64,000 nt of DNA from positions 1-64,000 of the forward strand of contig JAKMXF010000002.1 of the NCBI GenBank assembly GCA_024704765.1, written 5' to 3'. Source of the DNA: Oopsacas minuta (taxonomy: Eukaryota; Porifera; Hexactinellida; Lyssacinosida; Leucopsacidae). Both the position numbers and the translations under genes were made by a program. Below, in pieces: positions 1-11,907 of the stretch; position 1 is the stretch's first letter; each line of letters starts with the position of its first letter. The notes beneath the pieces were generated by a model that did not search any database, had not been told where the DNA came from, and saw only the letters and a program-made list of their open reading frames with translations.

Positions 1-94
1 AAATAATGATGACTGATATTTTGGGATATAAGAAATAGTACGTCTTAACCAAGTGTACGTCTTAAGCCGAGTAAGTCTTATCCGAGTTCTACTG
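1..94. mobile_element. pogo/Tigger-type MITE, right half
   Basis: The segment ends in TCCGAGTTCTACTG followed by TA, which read on the other strand is CAGTAGAACTCGGA, the usual end of pogo/Tigger MITEs that insert at TA. Its other end lies outside the window. Related ends recur at 32.36, 32.68, 43.8, 53.7 and 63.7 kb. Confidence 0.55.
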
Positions 95-420
95 TATATG
101 TGCGACCATCCAAATTGAGTAAGGTTATTCTTATATAGAATATGAGGTTAAATATTATGGTTTTCTGAAAAAATCAATATTTATAATTTCAAATATATAT
201 TTTATGGTCCGCTAAAAACCATTAAATATCAAATTTTTAATTTGTTTGTTGTATCTATATTCGTACTACTAATCAATGCCTCGAATGACTTGATAAACGT
301 ATATGCATAGTTTGATAAGCTTGATATCTATATACGTACACAATATACTATACAAACCATGACAAACTAGGAAATAAGATAGTAAACGTACTTCTAGAAA
401 CTCTATTATTTTTCAGTGAA

Positions 421-620
421 TTTGTTGATCACTTGATTAAAAGGGTAGTTGACCAGTTAATTATAAGGGTAGTTTACCAATTGATTAATTATAATTGTAG
501 TTAACTAGTTGAGTATAAGGTTAGTTGACTAGTTAAGTATAAGGGTAGTTGGCCAGCTGATTATAAGGATAGTTGACCAGTTGATTATAAGGGTAGTTGA
601 CCAGTTGATTTGGGTAGTTT
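421..620. repeat. 24-bp minisatellite
   Basis: About eight imperfect tandem copies of a 24-base unit close to AAGGGTAGTTGACCAGTTGA plus four bases. The middle copies are most diverged and the last two (about 565-615) are nearly identical, suggesting recent local expansion. No coding potential is seen. Confidence 0.85.
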
Positions 621-2539
621 TGAAAAAACCTTCTTTTTACATCGCTACCCGTTCTCGCATACGGTAGAGTGCCTATAATACCTCGAAATTCACTTAACCT
701 GCTTCCCCTTGCACCGGAAAGTCATCCGACAACTGTCTTACATTTACATGACATGTACGATGTAACCTCTGCCTCTACAGGGTTCAATCCAGGATTTTTC
801 TTTTGAGGGGGAAGTTGTCATTGTGGGGAACGATATATCACTGACTATTCTTTCGTTATATTTAGCATATGCAGATAATTTGTGCTATTAAGATATTACT
901 TTACTAAAAATAACAATAATTACAATATGAATATATTAGGAAAATCTGTATTAATTACCAATACACAAATATTTAAGATTGAACCACACATTACTATTCT
1001 ACGGTTCTTTTGCCCTATAAAAGGATCAACATATTCCTCCAACATATTATTCGTTAGGTGATCAGGGCCTTCAATGCATATGTGCATCGTATGTTCAAGC
1101 GTGTCCTCGCCCATCCTGCTGCTGAGTCTTGTTGTTATTAGTTTCATAGCTAAATGCAAAATCAACAGTGACTGTTGTTACTAGTAACACATTCGTGCTA
1201 TACAAAAGCCAAAACGAGAATACATCAGTAATATGGTATATCGGAATCCAAAAGTAGTATAGGCATCCCCCGACTCTAGGTCAATTCATATTAGAATATT
1301 CATAGTTGCCAGTGAAAACATCTTTAGGAGCACTCTCAAAGGTTTACTGAATACTATGTATTGAAATTCAAGCACCAAACACTTGCCCTTGCACTTATGA
1401 TATCGTGTATATTGTGTCAATCATCGAAATCGTCTTTCTCAAAATATTACATTTACTAAGCCATGGAAATTTGGTCCAAGTGGTTTCACAATCATCAGGT
1501 CGATTGCCTCAAAAATTTCAAAGCTTCTTCCATGGGGTTTGAAATAATTTTGCCTTATCTCAGAAACTAGAATTCAAGATTATTTCTCCATAATTTTGGC
1601 GCATAAATAGGAAAATTGTACAAATATTCAAGAATTCGGAAGAAGAAATCGAAATGTGCATGAAAAACAACAAACTTAGCCAAAATGTCAAAAGTTGCCT
1701 AAGGCGTGAGTTAGTATATTGTGTATTTTAGTAGATTAGAATATAAAAGAAACTTGATCTTAGACAATACTGTATTTAAGTTATACATATTAATATTATA
1801 TACAATAGGAAGCTATAATAGTGTTCCATATATATATATATATAATATATACATATATGGCATGTAATATCTAAATTGCTTTTATCATCTATGGAATCTA
1901 TAGCTTAGAAACGCCCTTGAAGGCAGATAGAGGAATGTTATAGATTGCTACATCTAAGCATTAGGACTTTGCAATATAAGTTGGTCCTATCCCAAAGTCC
2001 AACACCGTTAAAGAAGAAATTCAGCAACCACAGCTCTCAACTCGATAAATCATCTGACTGCAGTAAAATAAGAGTCTCATAGCTAGCTCTTGAATCTTCA
2101 CATAATTCATTAATAGGCGACGTTGAACTTGATTTGATGGTGTTGATTGCTTACAGTATAATTGAAAGTTGCGAGTTCACCAGGCATCGCATCTGAAGAT
2201 AATATTTCTTAATGAAAACAGCAGTGGTCCCCAATCAATTGTTGAACGACATACTTTATATGAATTTTTTCTCCAGTTTTCTCGTTCATAGTAGCTTGGG
2301 CTCCATCTGTAGTAGAAGAAACGAGAGTTTTCAATTGATATTATGACAGTGGTAAATAGTTAGGAAGTATATCGTAGATATCTTCAACAAGAAATAAAAT
2401 AATCGTTCAATTTCATCTGTCTGTACATATTCAAGGTGATTCTTGAATGAAACCAGCATCCTCTTTCAATTTGAACTCCCTGAACTTAATCATGGTTATT
2501 CATAAAAATATCAAGTTTAATACATGCGATACTTGCCAC
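621..2539. other. no gene recognised
   Basis: AT-rich sequence with only short random frames. A short TA microsatellite lies near 1,831-1,850. I see no transposase, RNA gene or conserved motif here. Confidence 0.5.
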
Positions 2540-3250
2540 CTATTTACTAGTACGCACTACAAATACATGAGAATTCACTTGAAATTATAACTAAGTATTT
2601 CAACATTAATTAATTAACCCAAAGCATAAAAAGTTCTATCGATATCTGTCTGTTTTTACGAAATGGAATTATAGAATATGAAAGAAGTAATATGTAAAAT
2701 TTGGGCTTGTGATAAATAATTTCGAGAATTGAATATATTGTTAGTCATCGTAAGACACAAAAAACTGAGAATTTATCGAATTTTAGAAGGCTTGTTATAT
2801 GACAATTCCAAGTATTTCGAGATAATATCGCTATTGCTATAAAAGTACACATCTCAACAACCGATTAAAATTAAATTATTTGAAATTCAGTTTGATTTAG
2901 GGTTGGAAACAAAAGTTTGAACTGCATTAATTTATGTAGAATATGATTCATGCCCCTCTACTCACACTTCAGACTAAAAATTGAATGCCTCTTGCTCCGC
3001 GAGTTGATAATATTTGTTTTTGAAATATATTTTACATAAATGTCCCTAACACCAAAGTATTCATAGAGAACTTCAGAATCGAATTCAAATTTTTGGTGGA
3101 TAAATTTAAGGGAAAGCTGACCCTCAAAACACTAACCAAAAATGTGCCTACAACTCACTATTTTCAATCTAACGCTTTCGTAAACATCCAACTTTCCTCT
3201 TTCGAATGGTACTAATTTCGATAAATTCAGAAGTGTGGTAGTAACTCAAA
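2540..3250. repeat. diverged copy of the 47-50 kb foldback repeat
   Basis: This stretch aligns by eye with about 48,700-49,430: shared landmarks in the same order include a TACGAAATGGAATTATA-like string, the AGACACAAAAA block, an ATATGATTCATGCCC block, a CCAAAGTATTCAT block and CTTCAGAATCGAATTC. Identity is far lower than between the two arms at 47-50 kb, so this is an older member of the same family, without its inverted partner. Confidence 0.65.
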
Positions 3251-3880
3251 TTTGTGATTGATGTGGCACAAGTCCAATATTGAGCTAACTTATCACTCGT
3301 ATATTGTGGTTAATTATATACTGCTTATTTCCCTGAAAACTTATGTATCAAAAGTCAATAACTCTTCTGGGCAATATTTAAACAAATACAACAGCATCGA
3401 TAAAACAGATGTTAACTTCCTATTTGAGAACTAATTGGGTACATAAAGATACAGTTAATATTTCCTAATCTTATGCCGCTACAATTGTTCGTTTTTAATA
3501 TCTTGGCATTTTCCATTCCATCATAACTATACCATACACTACCACAAGTTATCCGCATGTTAAAGTATAGTGTAGCCGATCACACTATATTGTGTGCGAC
3601 AGTTTTTGTGTGTTAGGCATATAATATCACTGATTTGATTTGGTTGGTAATGTTGCTTCGCAGTGAGCTGTCCAACTTCATGAATGATGACAGGCTGGTA
3701 TTCTAATAAATGTATCAGATGTTCAATGTGTGGACTAACATCTCTACCTTTCAGGCAGTGACTGCCTAAAGAGTTTTGAGTGTCTATACCACTCTGGCAA
3801 CCTTCCATAAAGTGGTATACTGAATATATGTCAGTTTTGCATTCAGAGACTCAACAACAGCTCCAGCAGGGAAACATGAA
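3251..3880. other. no gene recognised
   Basis: Only short open frames of random look are present. Nothing conserved was recognised between the repeat copy on the left and the MULE on the right. Confidence 0.45.
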
Positions 3881-4661
3881 TAAGACCGAATGAAATAAGA
3901 TCGAATTTAATTCAAATCAATTAACAACTTCTAAAGGATACCATATAGATAGGTTTTCAATACTTTTTGAAGGTTTCTGAGGTAAACATATTAATAGTGA
4001 TGATTCAACAACTTTTTAATCCAACTCCATAATTAGCAATTCAAACAAGTATCAATTGTATTTCTAAATAATGGCAAATTACGAAATTTTGGAGGGTGAT
4101 CGAAAAGGTTCGTGCTTTATCAAAACGGAATGAATGCCTACATTAAGGACAAAGGTATAAAAGGTGTGAGATATTTAAGTTGCGTCAATGTAAGGATGGC
4201 TGTGCTGCTAGGGCAAAAATTATTCTCGAAACGAATTATTTTCACTACTAAATGGGTATGATAATCACGAATCTACAGAAAGAGAAATCGAGATAATGAA
4301 AGTTATATCTAAACTCAAACGTAAATCAGAATATTCACAAGGATCACTTCGGAAAACATTTGATGATGAAATGAACCAATCTGAGATTGGTGGTTTTATA
4401 AGCTTTGCACAATTAGAAAGCACGATGTATAAACGGAAAAGATTATACACACCAGAAGTTCCATTAAATGCTCGAATTACGATGTCCTTAATGGAAGAAT
4501 TTAAAATGTATCATGCTTTTCCATTGAAGAATAAAATGAAGTAGCGATTGCAATTATGAGCCTTAAATGGAAAAAATACTTGCATCCAACTGACCAAACA
4601 GAATTGCAAGCAGGTGCTACTTTTTATATGGTTCCCAAGCAATTTTATCAATTGTTAAATA

Positions 4662-6021
4662 CAGTGTGGGCCGCGGGAAACCGGTTGAAACAAATTTTGT
4701 ATAATTTCTAAAAAAAAAAAGTTAAGTCAAATCTGTAAAAAGTATATTAAGGTTTATAAAGTGATATTATAATTTTCATTTTGTAGAGTATCTATCCATT
4801 AATAAAATGTTCGATCCAGCTCCCATTTAAAGATATCACTCTTTGCAATCTCGTGAGGATATTTTCTGAGACTTTCTTCAGCGTTTCTTCCTTGATCTGT
4901 CTTATTTCACGGCGAATGTTTCTCTTGAGGTCTTCAGTAGTCACAGGGATAGGATTGGAGTAAACCTTGCTCTTCAGGTATCCCCATAAATAAAAATCAC
5001 ATGGGTTTAGATCTGGGCTGTAAGGTGGCCAAAAGAAGTCACAGTTTCATGAAATCAGCTGTTTGTCAAATTTCTCTCTAAGAAAGTCAATAAAAACTTT
5101 AGCTATATGTGGGGGTGCTCCATCTAGTTGAAATGTTATACTACCAAGTTCCTTACGTCTTCTGAGAGTTGGAATGTAGTAGGACTTTAACATATCAAGA
5201 TATTGGACACCATTCACGGTCACTCTTGACCCTTCATTATTTTCATAAAAATACGGACCAATAATCCTCTTGGAGCCAACTGAACACCAGACAGTGACCT
5301 TTTCTTGTGTTAAAGGTTTACTATCAAGTGGATCTGACTTTTCCTCGCCCCAAATCCTCATGTTCTGTTTATTAACATGTCCAGAAATGTGAAAATGAGC
5401 CTCGTCACTCCAGTCAATATTACCGATGTCAATTTCCTTCTTCTCAACCTTCCCTGCGATAAGCTTTGCAAAAGCCAATCTCTTCTCTTTTTGGACTGTA
5501 GATTGCTTCTGTAGGATCTGTATCTTAAATGAGAAGAGATTAAGATCATCTACAAGAATCCTCCTGACTGTTGTCCTGGACAATTGAAGTTCTCTTGAAA
5601 GCCTCCTTGATGAACGATGTGGTGAATCCGCAAGTTTACGCTTCACTTTTTCGATGTTATTGGGGTCCTCATTGTCTGGCATAGTCCTGGTCTAGCTGTA
5701 TCAACTACAGTACCATTCTCCTCAAACCTCTTGATAATATTTTTGATGGTATCTGGTTTAGGAGTAGTTCTAGAGTTATAGAATCTTCTAAATCTTCTCT
5801 GCGTTGTAACTATGGAACCATGATTTTTGTAGTACCATTTTAAGACATTAGTCCTTTCTTTCAGTTTCAGCCTTGTCATAACTTCCTATTGATCTAATTA
5901 TTAATTAAACACAAATTAGCATTCTTCTAGCTACAAAATGAAATGTTGGCAATCGGAAATGCACATACGTGTGCCGAGTTATGATCATTCTATTTCAACC
6001 GATTTCCCCTGGCCCACCCTG
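4662..6021 (-). mobile_element. mariner-like element, DD41D spacing
   Basis: A 1.36-kb element flanked by TA at 4,660-4,661 and 6,022-6,023, with terminal inverted repeats ACAGTGTGGGCCGCGGGAAA-like on the left and its complement (GGGCCAGGGGAAATCGGTTG) on the right, over about 35 bp. It interrupts the MULE frame exactly at its TA duplication, so it is the younger insertion. Confidence 0.9.
4792..5879 (-). pseudogene. mariner-like transposase (DD41D), broken
   Basis: IS630/Tc1/mariner DDE transposase in two overlapping frames plus a tail. The N-terminal HTH part starts at ATG 5,879 ('MTRLKLKERTNVL'), then shifts frame near 5,680 into the catalytic part. First Asp is in 'WSDEAHFH', second in 'FQLDGAPPH', third in 'SPDLNPCDFYLWG'. 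By my count 41 residues separate the last two, a spacing known from the rosa-type DD41D mariners. A TGA lies in frame just after 'KQLIS' (near 5,050), and the reading then continues to a stop at 4,792. One frameshift and one nonsense codon make it inactive, but it is otherwise well preserved. Confidence 0.85.
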
Positions 6022-7242
6022 TATATTCTTGCAGTACAAGTCTCACTCGTTACCTGCTATTCATATTTTGATGTCAAAAATAAACAGGTACGCTATATGA
6101 TAAAGTTGTAGCAAAAGTCATTGAAATTCTACCATTTATTGATTCTATCATTAAGACGGACTTTGCGAGTTCAATCTACAGTTCATTTGCAAAGGTTTTC
6201 CCTATGCAAGGGTCAGCGGTTACTTATTTCACTATGATAAAGCGCTATACAAAACTGGGATTCTCAAAATAAGGGTTTATCAAATGCTTATATCTCAAAC
6301 CTAGAATTTAGACAGTGGGTTGAACAGTTAATGTGTTTGCCACTACTTCTGTGAGATCTTATTGTTCCGATGTTTAGTTGCATAAAATAAGAAAAACCTT
6401 TGTTACCACATTCTGAGAATGAAAAAGTAATTAAGCTGTTAAAATAGCATGAGCTATACTGGATGGGTCAAGTTGGTCCTTCTAGAGTATCAGTTTTCCA
6501 TACAAAGAAACGTACCACAAACGATTTAGAGAGCTTTCATGCATATTTGAAAATAAAATTTAAATCCTATAACCCAAATTACTGGGATTTTATCAAAACC
6601 TTGAATGAAGTAATTCAAACAACCGAAAAAGATATGGAGAGAATTGATAACCATGTTCCAATAAGGCATAAGAAAAGGCCAGTAACTATCCAGAAGGAGA
6701 AATATATAGACGCGCTGCAACAACAACTAATTAATGGTGATATTACTCCAAATACCTATTTGAAAACTATAACTCATCAATATAAAACCCAGTTTGCGAT
6801 ATTTGAAGGGTTTATTGAATCAGTTGAAGATGTAGATACTGAAAATGAAGTTGAAGATTTGGTTCAAGATGTGAGTACAGAATAAAACTCAAACATGTGT
6901 AGAATATGTTTAGTGAATGTACCAGATACACTAATTATCCCCTGCCGTCATCCTTAAACTTGCATCAGCTGTACAGAGAGGATTGTAAAATCTGATATTC
7001 ACAACTGCCCTATTTGTAGAGAACCTATGGAAAACTTCATCAAAATCTTTTTGTGATCTCTCATTCTCTAACTCATGTGTTCACTCAATTCACTTTTCAT
7101 TTATTTATCTTTTATTTTCTTACAACGCATTATCATTTATTAGTCAATTATTTATCATTTCACCCATTCATTAAATAAATAGCCTAAGTCATTTTCAATC
7201 CTATTCCAGGTTTTATTCCAGTCTTGAATTATATTCGGTCTT

Positions 7243-7376
7243 ACAGACTTGCCAACCCTCCAGGGATCCCTGGATTTCACCGCGATTTCACTTCTAATCC
7301 AGGGAAAAGATTGAAAATCCAGGTATTGGGAAATGAAAATCCAGGGAAATTTATAAAATGGGTTGGTAAGTCTGGA
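7243..7376. mobile_element. small hAT-like MITE
   Basis: Ends CAGACTTGCCAACCC and GGGTTGGTAAGTCTG are inverted (14 of 15 match). The interior repeats CCAGGGA/TCCCTGG words and is palindromic. A diverged 8-bp duplication (CGGTCTTA versus GGATCGTA) is only suggestive. It lies inside the right-hand repeat zone of MULE 1. Confidence 0.6.
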
Positions 7377-7479
7377 TCGTATTCCAGTATTGACTAAAAT
7401 TCGGTCTTATTCCAATCTTGGAAAAATATATTTTTCACACTGTAAATTCGGTCTTACTCAGTCAACCCCTCCTGCACTG

Positions 7480-8002
7480 GAATTTGATTTGATAAAAATT
7501 GCCACACAAGTCTAGATCTTACAATAGTTTGTCACACATCCCTCGTAACCAATAAAATCTTAACGCGAATCAACTAGTTTAAAATTAAGTCTAGGTGCAA
7601 ACCAACATCTTAATTGTTTGAAACTTTGAGCCTTAATCATTGTCATGATCGTTTCTATATTTTTGAAATAGATGAAGGCTAACTCAAATGAAGTAAAGAT
7701 AATTCCAGATAGATACTTAGAATGGTAATGATGTTATCAAGGGACAACTGTTAACAAGGTACAAACAGATATCTTCTAGTAATTGTAATGACGAAAAGGA
7801 TTCAGTTCCCACGTCCAGGATTGCATTTCAGAACGGTTTGAAGCATTTGAAATAGTTAATAGTTGTATCACTGGGGGTGAACTTGTGTTGAATAATCTGT
7901 ACTTTTATTACCCCAAAGTGTATAAAGTTCAAAACCCCCTTTTGTATATTGAATCTAAAAGACTGATTCTCAAAGTACCATTCTTTGACCATAATTGAAA
8001 TT
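7480..8002. other. no gene recognised
   Basis: AT-rich intergenic sequence without recognisable coding or repeat structure. Confidence 0.4.
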
Positions 8003-8332
8003 TCATAGGTAGCGCACATGTGATATCGTTTGATTCAGAATATAGAGAGGGTAATGTTCCAATCTCCATTCCAATAGATCGACGTAATTCATATCGCAAC
8101 TTTTAAGTAGATCAACATGGAGTTGTGAAAATTGAATGTGTGTTCTCAAAGATTCTATAACTGCATCCTTCATTTGAGACAATTGATCAATTATTTCTTG
8201 TTTGGACATCCAACATTTGTATTTGTTTGATATCCAAGACTGTGCAAATTGTGGTAAGATACTGGGTGAAACCACTTCTGTTTGGATTTCTTCATAATGA
8301 AATTCTACATCTGATATGATAGGGCTTTCCAA
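8003..8332 (-). CDS. unrecognised 109-aa frame downstream of Gypsy tail
   Basis: A 109-codon frame starting at ATG 8,332, hydrophilic, with a glutamine- and serine-rich middle ('SKQEIIDQLSQMKDAVIESL') that could form a short helix. It follows the Gypsy integrase tail on the same strand by 10 bases, so it may be a 3' part of the same retroelement in another frame. I recognise no family. It could equally be chance. Confidence 0.25.
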   Translation of the reverse strand: MESPIISDVEFHYEEIQTEVVSPSILPQFAQSWISNKYKCWMSKQEIIDQLSQMKDAVIESLRTHIQFSQLHVDLLKSCDMNYVDLLEWRLEHYPLYILNQTISHVRYL

Positions 8333-8342
8333 CTTGATATTC

Positions 8343-9130
8343 TTAGTCTACGATAAATTTGAGTTTTTCCATGCCTAAATTTTCACCTTTCGATATGGTG
8401 AACTGAGTTGTTCCGATGATGTGTACAGAGTCAGTTGAAACTTTATTGAACGGATATGGACCAATGCACTTGTTTTGTAATTTCCCACCATTACTTCTCT
8501 TAGTGTTTAAATTATCTCTCAGGACATCATCTGACAGATTCATGATCTTCGCTATGTGGTTGAAGTTTTTATCTTATGGTTCTTTCATCATTTCTTTTGA
8601 TTTGACTAGGTTTTACCAGCTTCTTCGAAATAATGCTCTTGTATGCTTCCCATGAATTCTACCATATCTGCTATTTGAGTAACATCTAAATCAGGGGGTC
8701 CCAACCTGGGGTACGCGAGAAGGTTGAGTCATTTACGAATATTATTTCTAATTTGTAATTATGATACCATGTAATTGGAAATTAATCTAAATTTATTATT
8801 TGACACAAGATTTGCAACAGTAATATTTTATTACGTAGAACATGATCTTAGGCGTAATGATTTAATTACTTTTCTATTACCCACAATTGAGTATTATATA
8901 TGTTCATTTTTGGGAATTTATAATAGGGGTACGCGGTAAATATTTTTTGCAAAGTAGGACATGGGCTACAAAAAGGTTGGGAACCCCTGATCTAAATCAC
9001 CGGAAGTACTTGACACATCTCGGTAGAGGAATGGAGATTCATGATTTCGTTTGGAAGACGAAGTTTTTGAAAACCATTCATCAATTCAAAAGCATAATAA
9101 TAAGTTGTGTTTCTCGGGGGAATGCACTGT
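8343..9130 (-). pseudogene. Ty3/Gypsy integrase C-terminal remnant
   Basis: Reading on the minus strand, fragments near 9,000-9,130 resemble the integrase region just after the catalytic core (a 'SPFLYRD' segment in place of the usual 'P-x-x-x-x-YGR'), and the lower part (8,343-8,543) has the basic 'LRDNLNTKRSNGGKLQNK' segment followed by 'IGPYPF', the GPY/F module typical of Gypsy integrase C-termini. The frame is broken several times and is split at 8,692-8,989 by a hAT MITE. No LTRs or gag are visible nearby. Confidence 0.65.
8692..8989. mobile_element. hAT MITE with perfect 8-bp duplication
   Basis: Ends CAGGGGGTCCCAACCTGGGG and GGTTGGGAACCCCTG are inverted, the standard end of many hAT elements. 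ATCTAAAT is duplicated exactly at 8,684-8,691 and 8,990-8,997. The 298-bp element has no frame for a transposase, so it is non-autonomous. It interrupts the Gypsy remnant. Confidence 0.95.
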
Positions 9131-9599
9131 GACTCCATAATCTGAAATAACATGAAAATTTAATGTTACTAAATATTCATTGGAAAATAATATTATTGTA
9201 ATCAGAATATTTGAAAACCTTTTCAGATCAAATTTGACCTTCGTGTTCTTTCGATTTGATATTCTGGTATATGGATATGAAATGTGACGTAATAATTTTA
9301 CTTGGAAGATTTTGTGGTAACTTCAGATGATATATCAATTTCTAACGCAGTAATTTGCATTCCATTTCTCCTAACAATTGTATCTAATTAGTACATGGAT
9401 ATGTCTGAACAAACAAAGAACAATAAATTCATTCATAATTGAGTATTCCACATAATACACCATTTCTAGACACCCCGAATGCTGGTGAATACTTTAATTA
9501 AAGCGGGTTCCCAAATTTAGTTTTGAATATTTTCCTGCATTAAACTATATTACATATTTATAATGAATAATAAGGAGGGATTTCATTACCTTAACTATC
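9131..9599. other. no gene recognised
   Basis: AT-rich spacer between the Gypsy tail and the Transib remnant. I could not locate the left end of the Transib in it. Confidence 0.4.
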
Positions 9600-11907
9600 A
9601 CTCGTCTGTTAGGGAAGAAACAAGTTTTCTTGGAAAACGATCAAATACCTAAAGCCGAGATCCACTGTATTTGTAAGTTCTCCAAACTTATATCTGACAG
9701 CAATGTCAAACAGCAACCAAGTGATCTACTCACCTGGGAAGGGCTTCATTTTTACTCTCTTCATATTGCAAGTCCTCCGAATAAAAGCATTAGTGAAAAC
9801 AAGCATAGTGTTTCAGTTTGAAAGTACCCAGGAAGGTAGGAAACCATTGTCGGAAATAATAAACGAGCGACTCAGACATGGATTAAGACCAATTTTCGAT
9901 TTCAATTTATCTGTAGCTCAGAACGAGGATGTTAATCCGAATGAAATTGCAACCTAAGTCCTAAAGCTATATGGTGGTGAAGCTAGAAACCATGAAATGA
10001 TTAACTTTTGTCAGCAATTTATCGAACATGCGACATTCGTAAGTGTTGTAAAGCGGTTACTTTTGGACAGGTCATTGTTTTGTTAGATTTTTAGGAAATC
10101 GGGAAACGTAAGTACACAAAAATGCGAAAATTGTGTAAGCCAGAAAGTATGCCTACCCTCCATATAATATAATTTCTGACTATTGTGCTAGAAATATACT
10201 CTCATCTGATATTCTTGAAATTCAAAATTCAGATGACTTCAATATTGGTATCGGGATTTCTTATAGATCCATCTTGAAACAAATTGTGTTAAGGTTATTG
10301 GTAATTGTTCCTGAACTACTTGAGAGTCAATATCTCTTAAGTATAAGATCTCAGATGGCATAGATGGCTCAGGGTGTCATAAAATACACAATCAATTTGA
10401 TGGAATACCGAAGTTCAACACCAAAAATTTTATTCCTTTTGGATTTAATGTTATTTCACTAATTGACTCATCTGCCACTACTGTTTGGTCAAATGACATT
10501 CCAAATTCACCATTTTGTGTACGACATATTGCACTATTGGCTCAAAAGGAAAACCAAGAGAACATCAAATATCTAATGGACAGCATTGTTAACTCTGAAG
10601 TTAATTCAATCACACAAGAGGGTATTCTACTTCCCAAAGGATTTGTAAATGTGACATTTCACCGCACCATGAGAGATGGCAAGATGTCAGGGATTTTAAG
10701 TAGAGCAGGTGACGCCCATTGCCAACTATGTACTGCCAATAAATCTGAATTACAAAACTTAGAAATAGTAAGGTCAGGATTTCCAATCAACAGGAGCATT
10801 ACTACTGCTAAAGAAATTTTTCTATAGTTGATGAAGAAGAATATTTCTTGCTCCCTTTTATACAACGTCATGGCTTGGCCCATCCACCACTATCAAGGAT
10901 AGACATAATTCCTGCATCTCCTCTACATACATTTGTGTCTTTCATTGGTACATGAAATAAATATAGCACATACGTTCAGGCGCATATATATGATTACTTC
11001 CGCAGAGTTATAGTTGATTCTATGAAATTTGCTTGCGACCTTTTATACAGGGTGGCCAATAAGTTCAGACCCAAATTAAAAAACTTACCATAATGTAAGA
11101 TATGTAATTATTCGCTATTTCTAACGAATTATATCTTGAGTAGACCATTTATCTACCATCATCTAACACCTTACATGCATATTAGCTCACACAAGAGTTT
11201 TTTCACAATGAATCAGGAAATAGCAGCAATAATTGAATTATTTTCTAATGGAAAACGTCCAGGAGAAATTTGAAACTGCTCCATATCTCTAAATCGAGAA
11301 GGAAAATATTTTATCGCCCTATCCAACGTTACAATAAGACTGGGGGCATAAAAGATATGCCAAGAAGCGGTCGACCAAAGTCGGTAACAACTCCGAGGCT
11401 GAAAAAAGTTGTGATCGATAGAATACGGCGAAACCTAGACGATCTCTCCGGAAAATGGCTTCTGAGCTCAAAGTTTCGCATGGATCGATGCAAAACCTTG
11501 TGAACGACTTGCTCCTCAAATCTTTTAAAAGAAGAATAGTTCACTTCCTTTCTGAGAAAATTGTGATAAAGAGACTTGTCAGAAGTGTAGGGAATGCTGA
11601 CTCGGCTGGCAACGAAACCCCTGGAAAATATCATATTTTCTGACGAGAAATTATTCACCATAGAAGAAGCGACTAATAAGCAGAATGATAGAATATTAGC
11701 CCACACGTCTACGAACATCACAGAAAAGCATCTGTATGTCAAACGGACTAAAAAACCTCAGTTGCTGATGGTTTGGGCCGGAATCTCTGCAAAAGGCTGT
11801 ACTCCATTAGTTTTTGTCCCAGGAGGGGTAAAATAAATTCGTCATCATATCAAAATTTGATTCTGGAGCCTGTGGTTAAAGATTTGGGCAAAAAAATGTT
11901 CAACATA

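Larger units (their letters stand above)
4075..7056 (+). pseudogene. FLYWCH-MULE-RING transposase, broken copy 1
   Basis: Mutator-like (MULE) DDE transposase remnant. An N-terminal FLYWCH-type zinc-finger region (about 4,075-4,265) is followed by an open stretch (4,296-4,544) and the start of the MULE core ('FYQLLN'), which is cut at the TA at 4,660 by a mariner-like element and resumes after 6,023. The resumed part has a catalytic-Asp segment 'KTDFA' near 6,160 and the late Glu segment 'TNDLESFHAYL' near 6,515-6,550. An acidic linker then leads to a C3HC4 RING finger (6,897-7,056: CRIC, PC-R-H, C-I-S-C, CPIC) ending in 'FIKIFL' and stop. Several frameshifts and two stops near the RING make it a pseudogene. 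Copy 2 at 40.3-41.9 kb has the same architecture. Confidence 0.8.
3882..7475 (+). mobile_element. MULE element 1 (FLYWCH-MULE-RING family), approximate limits
   Basis: Limits are inferred, not seen as clean termini. A TAAGACCGAAT motif at about 3,882 recurs in inverse orientation (ATTCGGTCTTA) at about 7,228, 7,400 and 7,444, consistent with degenerate terminal inverted repeats flanking the transposase remnant. A DD41D mariner-like element sits inside at 4,662-6,021, and a small MITE at 7,243-7,376 sits in the right-hand repeat zone. Confidence 0.5.

Noticed and set aside
421-620. CRISPR-like array
   Set aside because: Units are contiguous tandem repeats without spacers, in an animal genome.
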